DNA of 64,000 bases from Geodermatophilus marinus (GTDB taxonomy: Bacteria; Actinomycetota; Actinomycetes; Mycobacteriales; Geodermatophilaceae). The notes beneath the pieces were generated by a model. That model had not been told where the DNA came from, did no database searches, and saw only the letters and a list, made by a program, of their open reading frames with translations. Made by a program: the position numbers and the translations under genes. The stretch lies in contig NZ_QVQH01000013.1 in the NCBI RefSeq assembly GCF_003428645.1, positions 1 to 64,000 on the forward strand. Reading direction: 5' to 3'. Below, in pieces: positions 58,007 through 64,000 of the stretch; positions within the stretch are counted from its first letter, which is position 1, and every line of letters begins with the position of its first letter.

Positions 58007-58473
58007 GGCGAGTCCGGGGTGGTGAAGCGTTCCTTGCCGCGCACCACGGTGACATCGACGGTCGGGGCGAAGCCGGGCAGCGGGATCACGTTGGGCACGC
58101 TGGCGGTGACGTGCACCGAGACCGTGGTGGCGGTGCCGGACTCGGTCACCGAGTACCGGGTGATCGCGCCGGTCCCGAGCCTGGCCAGGTACGTGTCCGC
58201 TGCCGCCTGCCCCGCTCCCCCGGTCGCCCCGTGGACGCTGGCGGCGCGGGCTCCGACGTGCGCCGCGGCGTCGGCCGCTTCCCGGGCGAAGTACCACAGC
58301 GCGAGCTGCGGGCCGGCCAACAGCAGCGCGACGATGATGGGAAACAGGATCGCGAACTCGACGCTGGATGAGCCCCGCTCGCTGCCGCGGCCGCGGTGTC
58401 GGCGGGAGCCCGGGCGCGCGACTGGACCGTGCGGCGAGGATGCCGCACGGTTCGGAGTCCGCGCCTCGAGCAT
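58003..58473 (-). CDS. TadE-like pseudopilin
   Basis: The 156-residue protein has a basic, Arg/Gly/Ser-rich leader ending in RGSERGSSSVEFAILFPIIV, again the TadE processing and assembly motif (G-S-S-S-V-E-F). The following helix and small exported domain match minor pilins of the Tad system. It is 16 bases downstream of the Flp-type pilin gene and overlaps the second TadE gene. Confidence 0.85.
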   Translation of the reverse strand: MLEARTPNRAASSPHGPVARPGSRRHRGRGSERGSSSVEFAILFPIIVALLLAGPQLALWYFAREAADAAAHVGARAASVHGATGGAGQAAADTYLARLGTGAITRYSVTESGTATTVSVHVTASVPNVIPLPGFAPTVDVTVVRGKERFTTPDSP

Positions 58474-58489
58474 GAAACCGCTGCCGGTT

Positions 58490-58729
58490 CTACTGGAACA
58501 GCGACGTCTTGCTGGCCACGAACGCGATGGCCGCTGCGCTGACCGCGCCGCCCAGCGCGATGGCCAGGATGACCATGAACGCCTTCTCCGAGGAGTCCGA
58601 GCCTCGGTCGTCGGCGACGTGATCGGCGCTTAGCCAGGCCAGGACTGACAGCGCCATGACGGACAGGGCCGTGACGCACTGCGCCACGACGGCCTGGGCG
58701 CCCCGGCGCCGGATGGTGAGCTGGAACAT
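58490..58729 (-). CDS. Flp-type major pilin or pilin-like protein
   Basis: The 79-residue protein has two hydrophobic segments: VAQCVTALSVMALSVLAWLS, and after DDRGSDSSEKAFMVILAIAL a helix ending FVASKTSLFQ. The second has the Flp character (Gly, then a Glu-Lys near the start of a helix, and a C-terminal Phe). It is longer than typical Flp pilins at the N-terminus, where an additional TM-like leader replaces the short basic leader. Position between tadC and tadE genes supports the assignment. GGAGG precedes the ATG. Confidence 0.72.
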   Translation of the reverse strand: MFQLTIRRRGAQAVVAQCVTALSVMALSVLAWLSADHVADDRGSDSSEKAFMVILAIALGGAVSAAAIAFVASKTSLFQ

Positions 58730-58755
58730 GGGAAACCTCCGGGTAGGCGGTGCGG

Positions 58756-59655
58756 TCAGGACGAGATCCCGAACATGCGGAGCATGAAGGGGACGAGCAC
58801 GAACAAGGTCAGTCCGGTGACCAGCAGCGCCAGCGGGCGGGACATCCGCTCGCTGACCTGGTTGGCCTCGGTACGGGCGTCGGACAGCTCGGCGTGCCGA
58901 AGCGTGCGGGCGCTGGCCAGCAGGGTGTTGTAGACCGAGGCACCGTCGGCGGCCACTGCCGCGATGTCGGCGAGGTTGCGCAGCTCGGCGACCTGTAGCT
59001 CCTCACCGAGGTCGCGCAGCTCGCCCCAGGGTTTGCGGCCGGACAGCGCCGCGCGGCGGATGGCGCGGCGCATGCGGACGAACGGCATGCTGCCCGAGAT
59101 CTCGGCGGCCTCTTCCAGTGCCTGCTCCACCGAGCCCCGCGCGCGACGTTCACCGGCCACCAGGGTGAGGAAGGACTCCAGGTTGCTCCGGAACTCCACC
59201 CGCGCCTTCTCCGCCGCCTCGCGTGCCTCGGCTGAGGGCAGAAACCACCCGACGACGGCGATCCCCAGCCCGACCACGACGGGCAGGACGAAAGGCACCG
59301 GGACGTCGAGCAGCACGAACACCAGGCCGAACAGCGACGGAGCGAGCAAGCCGGCGAGCGCCAGGGTCAGCTTGCGGCCCGCGAGCTGAGCGCGGGTCCA
59401 GCCAATGATCGCCAAGTCGGCGTCTGAGACGCCCAGATGCCCGTCCAACGCCCGCGCCACCGGCCCCGGCAGCCAGTCCCACCGGTCTCGGGTGGACGTC
59501 GTCACCGCCGGCGCCGTTCGCACGGTCGGCTCGGCCGCCAACTGCTCCAGTGCGGCCACCAGTGACGGCGGCACTGGACGCAGTGCACGGACCGCGAGGA
59601 CGAGGCCGCCCGCGATGAGCATCCCGGCGAGGGTGGCCGTCTGCAGCCCGGTCAC
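58756..59655 (-). CDS. TadC-like pilus assembly membrane protein
   Basis: The 299-residue protein has a type II secretion F (GspF) domain: SNLESFLTLVAGERRARGSV and EQALEEAAEISGSMPFVRMR, then LRNLADIAAVAADGASVYNT, with membrane helices near 110-150 and at the C-terminus. TadC pairs with TadB as the inner-membrane platform of the Flp pilus. The GTG start at 59655 overlaps the tadB stop (GTGA); a later ATG would remove the first TM. Confidence 0.82.
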   Translation of the reverse strand: MTGLQTATLAGMLIAGGLVLAVRALRPVPPSLVAALEQLAAEPTVRTAPAVTTSTRDRWDWLPGPVARALDGHLGVSDADLAIIGWTRAQLAGRKLTLALAGLLAPSLFGLVFVLLDVPVPFVLPVVVGLGIAVVGWFLPSAEAREAAEKARVEFRSNLESFLTLVAGERRARGSVEQALEEAAEISGSMPFVRMRRAIRRAALSGRKPWGELRDLGEELQVAELRNLADIAAVAADGASVYNTLLASARTLRHAELSDARTEANQVSERMSRPLALLVTGLTLFVLVPFMLRMFGISS

Positions 59656-60518
59656 CGGTGCACCGGAGCCTGGTCCGGGTCGAAGAGCACCCGCGGGGGC
59701 TTGACCGGGTCGGACAACCGGCGCATCCATCGCAGCGACGTCGCGAAGATCGCAACCACTGCCAGCAGGGCGATCTGCCCCACCGGCGTCGAGTAGCCCG
59801 ACAGGAAGGTCCGGGCGAACAGGGTCATCCCGACCACCAGCACCAGGGTCACCACAACGATGGTGCGCATGTTCGACCGCGGCTTGGCGCGTTCGGCCTC
59901 CACTTCACGGACCATGCGGGAGCGGTCGTCGAGGTCGGCGGCCAGCGCGGTGAGCACCTCGGCGAGCCCCGGCCCGCCGTTGCGCTCCCGCAGGATGAGC
60001 ACCATGGCGATCTTCTCGGCGGCCGGGTCGTCGATCTCGCGGGCGAACTGCCGCAGCGCCGTCTCGGTGCCCTGTGGCCCCATCCTGGTCACCAGGTTGG
60101 TGACCGCCGGGGCGATCGGCTCCGGCACCGAGCTCAGGGAGCGACGCAGCGCATCGCGCGTCGACCCGGCGGCGCCGGAGCTGATCAAATCGGCCAGCCG
60201 CCGCGTCCAGTCCGCCAGCGCCTCGGACGTGGCGATCAGCCGCTTGGCTTCCTTGCCGCCGCCGAGCACCTTCGGAATGAACACGACACCGCCGGCAGCG
60301 CCCAGCGCCGCGGCCGGCCAGCCAGTGACCAGCAGGACGAGCACGCCGGCTGCCAGCGCACCGAGAAGCAGCGGAGTGGCCCCCCGCCGCGAGGACGAGC
60401 GCACCGACGGCGAGCGCTCCGGCAGGAAGGAGACGCCGCGCACCGCCCCGACGACGCCGACCAGGCCGGCCGCGAGCAGCAACCCGGCCAGGGTCAGGAG
60501 CAGGCCACCGGCCGTCAC
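59652..60518 (-). CDS. TadB-like pilus assembly membrane protein
   Basis: The 288-residue protein has three or four N-terminal hydrophobic helices, then a GspF-type domain: EALADWTRRLADLISSGAAG, DDPAAEKIAMVLILRERNGG and the conserved LAEVLTALAADLDDRSRMVR, ending with two membrane helices. With TadC it forms the platform on which the TadA motor acts. GTG 60518 overlaps the tadA stop (GTGA). Confidence 0.85.
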   Translation of the reverse strand: MTAGGLLLTLAGLLLAAGLVGVVGAVRGVSFLPERSPSVRSSSRRGATPLLLGALAAGVLVLLVTGWPAAALGAAGGVVFIPKVLGGGKEAKRLIATSEALADWTRRLADLISSGAAGSTRDALRRSLSSVPEPIAPAVTNLVTRMGPQGTETALRQFAREIDDPAAEKIAMVLILRERNGGPGLAEVLTALAADLDDRSRMVREVEAERAKPRSNMRTIVVVTLVLVVGMTLFARTFLSGYSTPVGQIALLAVVAIFATSLRWMRRLSDPVKPPRVLFDPDQAPVHR

Positions 60519-62044
60519 GACGCACGCTCGCGGCGGTGAGGACCGGTGTGCCAATCCGAGGCGCCCGGGTGCAGCCAGTTCAGATCGAAGCCGACCGCGG
60601 TCAGCCGCTCGGCCAGCGACTCGCTGAGCATCCCCGGCCCCGTGGCCTGGGCGCGCCCGTCCTCGGCGCGCGGCGCGAAGATCGGCTTGAGGTCCGGCCG
60701 ACCGGAGTCGCCGATCGGGCCGAGTTCGTAGATGCCGGAGACGTACCGGGCGTAGTCACGGTCGCGATGCACGTGCACGACCAGGTTCAGGGCGGCCAGC
60801 GAGCGCAGCACCAGCTCCGGGGACGGGGCCGGATGCGCCTTCAGCGCGTTGATCAGCACCTTGTCGAACACGCCGTCGGCCGACGGTGAGTGGATCGTGC
60901 ACATGACCGACGAGATGCCGCTGGTCGCCGCCTCCAGCAGATAGGTGACGTAGGCACCGCGGACCTCCCCGACGAGCACCCAGGTCGGGGACGCGCGCAG
61001 CGCCAGGTGCAGCGCATCCCCCATGTCGAACCCCCCTCTGCCTTCAGCGTTGGGTAGCCGGGACTCGAACGGTCGGCAGACCGCGTGCCGCCTGACCAGC
61101 TGCCGGCGCTCGGGATCCCACCGAGGCAGGTGCAGACCCAGCTCCCGCTCGTCCTCCACGGTGATGACCACGTTGTTCCACGGGATGGCGTTGCCCAGCG
61201 CGCGCAGCAGCGTTGTCTTGCCGACCCCCGGCGCTCCGCTGACCAGCGGAGATGCGCCGGCGAGGATCGCCGCATGCAGGAAGCCTCGCACCGGTGAGTC
61301 GACCATGTTCATCTCGTGCAGGTCGTCGAGGCTCGGATCACTGAACCGGTGCACCCGGATCACCCCGGCCGGGCGCGGCAGCACGTCCATAGCCGCCTGC
61401 AGCCGCGCGCCGAGCTCGGTCACGCCCTTCAGCCGCACGTTCAGGATGGGGCTGGCTGAGGAGAACTCGCGGCTGGTCTGACCGTCGTCCGACCGTGAAC
61501 CGATCGACCGCAGCAGCTGCTCGAGCTCCTCGTCGCTGGAGGCGATCGCCGGCCCGGGCACGAGTTGGCCGCTGGCCATCCGCAGCATCGTCGGCTCGCA
61601 GCCCTCGAAGTGGATGTCCTCCACGTCGTCCCGGGCCATCAGGGGAGCCAGTCGCCCCAGCCCGTCCAGCTCGGCCAGCACGGCCGCGAAGATCCTGTCC
61701 TCGGTGGTCACTTCCGGCGCCGGACGGCCGCGATTGGCCTCGTGCAACAGCCACTGGTCGTACTCGTCGCGGATCAACTTCCGGGTCAGCTCGCGCCGCG
61801 GGCCCGGGGCGTAGTTCCTGTCCTCCACCGTCAACCGGGTCGACACCCGGTCACGCAACTCCACCACGACGCGGTACTCGGTGCTGGTGAGCTCCTTGGT
61901 ATCGGCTGGTGTGGCGTCGACCGGCGCGGCCACCGCAGCCAGCGGCTCTGGCGGCGGCAACGGCGGACGCTCGCGGGCGGGCCGCGGCAGGTCAGGGGCG
62001 GCAGGCACTTCCAGCCGCGGCGACGCGGTGTCCTCGTTCCTCAT
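60515..62044 (-). CDS. tadA: TadA/CpaF-type pilus ATPase
   Basis: The 509-residue VirB11/GspE-class ATPase has Walker A SGAPGVGKTTLLRALG (Gly270-Thr277), an Asp box ITVEDERELGL, Walker B WVLVGEVRGAYVTYLLEA and the His box MCTIHS. The N-terminal domain has the CpaF pattern (LGRLAPLMARDDVEDIHFEG). A Pro-rich stretch of about 40 residues opens the protein. It drives extension of the Flp pilus from the cytoplasmic side. The start overlaps the TadZ-like gene stop (ATGA). Confidence 0.92.
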   Translation of the reverse strand: MRNEDTASPRLEVPAAPDLPRPARERPPLPPPEPLAAVAAPVDATPADTKELTSTEYRVVVELRDRVSTRLTVEDRNYAPGPRRELTRKLIRDEYDQWLLHEANRGRPAPEVTTEDRIFAAVLAELDGLGRLAPLMARDDVEDIHFEGCEPTMLRMASGQLVPGPAIASSDEELEQLLRSIGSRSDDGQTSREFSSASPILNVRLKGVTELGARLQAAMDVLPRPAGVIRVHRFSDPSLDDLHEMNMVDSPVRGFLHAAILAGASPLVSGAPGVGKTTLLRALGNAIPWNNVVITVEDERELGLHLPRWDPERRQLVRRHAVCRPFESRLPNAEGRGGFDMGDALHLALRASPTWVLVGEVRGAYVTYLLEAATSGISSVMCTIHSPSADGVFDKVLINALKAHPAPSPELVLRSLAALNLVVHVHRDRDYARYVSGIYELGPIGDSGRPDLKPIFAPRAEDGRAQATGPGMLSESLAERLTAVGFDLNWLHPGASDWHTGPHRRERAS

Positions 62045-62823
62045 CCGGCCACCACCTCGGCGACACGCGACGCCTCGGTCGGACTGGTCAGCGTCTTGGC
62101 CAGGGACGCCGCCGCGCGCAGCAGCGCGGACCGTTGCAGCGTCTTCGGGTTGACCGTCGCGCCGTCGGAGAGCGCCTGCGCTGCGGTCCGGTCATAGGGC
62201 AACGTGCCCGCCAGCGGTAGGTCCAACGCCTTGGCGACTTCGCCGGCGGAGTACGGCCCGTCCCCGACCACGAGTGCCGTGACCTTCGCCAAGTCGCCGA
62301 GCTCGTGTCGCAGTCGTTGCGTCGCATCCTGCGCCGCGTGCACCGACCGCACGCTGGGCCGCACCGCCAGCAGCACCCGGTCAGCGGCCCGCAGCACCGG
62401 CCAGCAGCCGCGCTCGGTCACCAGTCGTCCGGCGTCGACCAAGGCGTCCCGCCCGATCGACGCGCTCGCCGTGTGAAGGGCCGAGGCCAGCCGCTCCCAT
62501 GCGTCGGCGGTGAACGAGGTGCCCTGCGCGGCGGTCGTCACTCCTGGAACCAGCCACACCTGCGGCTGCTCGGGAAGCTGCACCGCATGCTGGGCGACCA
62601 TCGTGGCGGCCTGCATCGCCGGGACACCCCGCCGGGCCGCCGTCGACCATGACAGGAGTCCCCGGTCGGCGCCGACCCGGCCGGCCAGCAGCCCCGGCGC
62701 CATGTCCCCGCCAGCCGGGTCACAGTCGGCGACGAGCAATGGCCCGGGCCACGCCAGGGCCAACGCCCAGGTCGAGGTGGTCACCCCGGGCGCGGCCTTC
62801 CCCGAGGTCACGACGGTGAGCAT
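62041..62823 (-). CDS. TadZ/CpaE-like MinD-family protein
   Basis: The 260-residue protein has a MinD-type fold. The N-terminus reads MLTVVTSGKAAPGVTTSTWA, a deviant Walker A keeping the signature lysine but with Val in place of the second; LLVADCDPAGGDMAPGLLAG follows with the switch Asp. TadZ/CpaE positions the pilus machinery at the membrane or pole, and many members are poor ATPases. The ATG overlaps nothing upstream (four-base gap to the SAF gene), while its end overlaps tadA. Confidence 0.8.
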   Translation of the reverse strand: MLTVVTSGKAAPGVTTSTWALALAWPGPLLVADCDPAGGDMAPGLLAGRVGADRGLLSWSTAARRGVPAMQAATMVAQHAVQLPEQPQVWLVPGVTTAAQGTSFTADAWERLASALHTASASIGRDALVDAGRLVTERGCWPVLRAADRVLLAVRPSVRSVHAAQDATQRLRHELGDLAKVTALVVGDGPYSAGEVAKALDLPLAGTLPYDRTAAQALSDGATVNPKTLQRSALLRAAASLAKTLTSPTEASRVAEVVAG

Positions 62824-62827
62824 CAGG

Positions 62828-63562
62828 TCACCGCCCCGCCGGCAGCAGGATCAACGCCAGGTTGCCGGTTGAGGCGAGCTCGGCCACCCGCACGCCGTCG
62901 TCGGCGCTGACTCGCACGTCGATCACCGCCACCTGCGTGGCCTGGTTGAGCGATCCGACCTCGGCGACCGTCGCGTCGATCTGCTGACCGCGGGGACCGT
63001 CTGAGTCGGCAGACGGCGTACCGCTGCCACCGGTCGAGCCGGTGCTGCCGGGGGTCGCCACGATCAGCACCTGCTGGCCTGGGTTCAGCCCACCGGCCGG
63101 AAACTGCCCTTCCTTCAATGGCAGCGCGACCAGCATCTCCCCCGCCGTGAATCCGCTGTCCGGGCCGACCTGGGCGCCGGTCAGCAGCTCTCCGCGGGTC
63201 AGCGGCACCTGGGCGACCATCCCGACGATGTGGGACCGCTGCGAGGCAGGGATTGGTGACAGGTTGGGATCCGACGTCACGTTCGCGACCGTCAGGTCCT
63301 CCGCGGTGATCGTCGAGCCCACTTGCACGTCGCGGGCGACCGCCAGTACCTCCGTGCGCGCGGTCAGCATCTGGCCGGCACTGAAGGCCAGCAGGCCCCC
63401 GAGCAGCACGACCAGCACGCTCAGGACCAGCGACTTGCGGCTGGCACGTTTCCTCGCCGCCGCGGTACGCACCGGAGGAGCCGGCGGCAGCGCCGCCTCT
63501 GGCGCCGGAGCCGGATAGCGCTCGGCCGCCGGCGACGCCATCCCGTTGACCCGCGTCGTCAC
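62828..63562 (-). CDS. CpaB/RcpC-like SAF-domain protein
   Basis: The 244-residue protein has a Pro/Ala-rich cytoplasmic start, one membrane helix (SLVLSVLVVLLGGLLAFSAG) and a SAF/RcpC domain: VQVGSTITAEDLTVANVTSD, then QVPLTRGELLTGAQVGPDSG and a late beta region. CpaB proteins form part of the envelope-spanning section of Tad pili. The GTG start at 63562 overlaps the preceding stop (GTGA); an ATG nine codons later is possible. Confidence 0.85.
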   Translation of the reverse strand: MTTRVNGMASPAAERYPAPAPEAALPPAPPVRTAAARKRASRKSLVLSVLVVLLGGLLAFSAGQMLTARTEVLAVARDVQVGSTITAEDLTVANVTSDPNLSPIPASQRSHIVGMVAQVPLTRGELLTGAQVGPDSGFTAGEMLVALPLKEGQFPAGGLNPGQQVLIVATPGSTGSTGGSGTPSADSDGPRGQQIDATVAEVGSLNQATQVAVIDVRVSADDGVRVAELASTGNLALILLPAGR

Positions 63563-64000
63563 CTGATCACGACCGACTGCACCTCCGCCACCGTGAACGT
63601 CGCGTTCGAGGTCGTCGTCAGATCCGGCAGCGTGCCGGTGGCGCCCGTCGACGACGTCCAGGTGACCGACCACTGGATGCCGTACGTCGCCGTCACCTGC
63701 CCATCGGGCTGGCGGATCGATGAGTGCGGGTACCGGTAGTCACAGCCCGCCGGCGACGCGGCCCACACCCCGTCGCCCGGCTGCCACGCCATACCAGGAC
63801 CCGGGCACGACACCGTGGCAGCCCCATCGCCCGGCGTGAACGACAGCGCCGTCGGTGTCACCGTCACCTGTGCCCACACGCCTCCGGCGTCGGCACGCGC
63901 GGTCAGTGCTCGGAACGATCCCGGGTCGGTCCAGAACCAGGTGTAGGCGTTGACGACCGTGAACGGCTGTCCGTCCTGCAGAGTGCCGGCCGGATAACGG
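63559..64000 (-). CDS. Extracytoplasmic protein of the Tad locus, C-terminal part
   Basis: At least 146 residues are visible and the frame is open to the window edge, so the N-terminus, presumably with a signal peptide, is missing. The visible part is beta-rich: FTVVNAYTWFWTDPGSF, TVTPTALSFTPGDGAATVSC, then SPAGCDYRYPHSS and TATYGIQWSVTWTSSTGATG. The paired cysteines and Trp-rich strands suggest an exported immunoglobulin-like domain. Proteins of this appearance are regularly the first genes of actinobacterial Tad operons; their function is not known to me. Confidence 0.75.
   Translation of the reverse strand, partial: RYPAGTLQDGQPFTVVNAYTWFWTDPGSFRALTARADAGGVWAQVTVTPTALSFTPGDGAATVSCPGPGMAWQPGDGVWAASPAGCDYRYPHSSIRQPDGQVTATYGIQWSVTWTSSTGATGTLPDLTTTSNATFTVAEVQSVVIR

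Overview
The window is GC-rich and densely packed, with GTG starts, ATGA/GTGA gene overlaps and gene content (SCO6880-type conjugation proteins, NlpC/P60 hydrolase, actinobacterial Tad pilus locus, BlaI/M56 pair) typical of an actinobacterium. I would guess a Geodermatophilaceae-like soil or rock organism (Blastococcus, Geodermatophilus, Modestobacter); that is inference from composition and gene style, not a database result.

Layout. 1-128 is the right end of an IS3-type insertion sequence, followed by about 1.2 kb with no recognisable gene. At 1390-1426 (minus strand) lies the 3' half of a tRNA (T-arm, acceptor strand, discriminator base) without its 5' half, the usual footprint of an element inserted into a tRNA 3' end. 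Its orientation predicts that the integrated element lies to the right, so everything from about 1.43 kb to beyond the window end may be one large integrative and conjugative element (or plasmid-derived island). Two small genes of mobile-element type (1907-3357) follow.

3.4-25.7 kb is a metal/redox cargo region. It begins with a complex I-like membrane operon on the minus strand (nuoA, a degenerate NuoB/NuoD-like protein carrying a His/Met-rich repeat, then nuoH, J, K, L, M, N) that lacks every NADH- and Fe-S-binding subunit. Upstream are an ArsR-type regulator, a Cys-rich Csp3-like copper storage protein, DUF305 proteins, a decayed csoR-copZ-copA copper operon, a TlpA/CcdA/lipoprotein operon, an NlpC/P60 hydrolase, a BlaI/M56 sensor pair, an MFS exporter and a merA/merR mercury module with a textbook 19-bp-spacer promoter.

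25.9-48.8 kb is the conjugation core: a giant MobF relaxase-helicase-primase (TraA) and a 13-gene, mostly overlapping minus-strand operon encoding VirD4-, VirB4-, VirB6- and VirB2-like proteins, SCO6880, a cell-wall hydrolase, a MinD-like protein and a sigma-like first gene. Clustered GTCACCCC motifs lie upstream of both traA and the operon, suggesting shared control. Between traA and the operon sit an HNH-STAND-TPR protein and an Abi-like HEPN protein, probable phage-defence cargo.

49.1-53.6 kb is a second defence patch: a short prokaryotic Argonaute with a SIR2-APAZ partner (SPARSA type), a small gene of unknown role just upstream, and a divergent AbiV-like HEPN gene. 53.75-64 kb is a complete minus-strand Tad/Flp pilus locus (CpaB/SAF, TadZ-like, TadA, TadB, TadC, Flp pilin, three TadE/G pseudopilins and a LysM-BTAD protein) whose first visible gene runs off the window.

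Together the window looks like a mobile island carrying metal-handling genes, an unusual electron-input-free complex I derivative linked to a metal-binding repeat protein, two defence clusters, and both a type IV secretion system and a Tad pilus.
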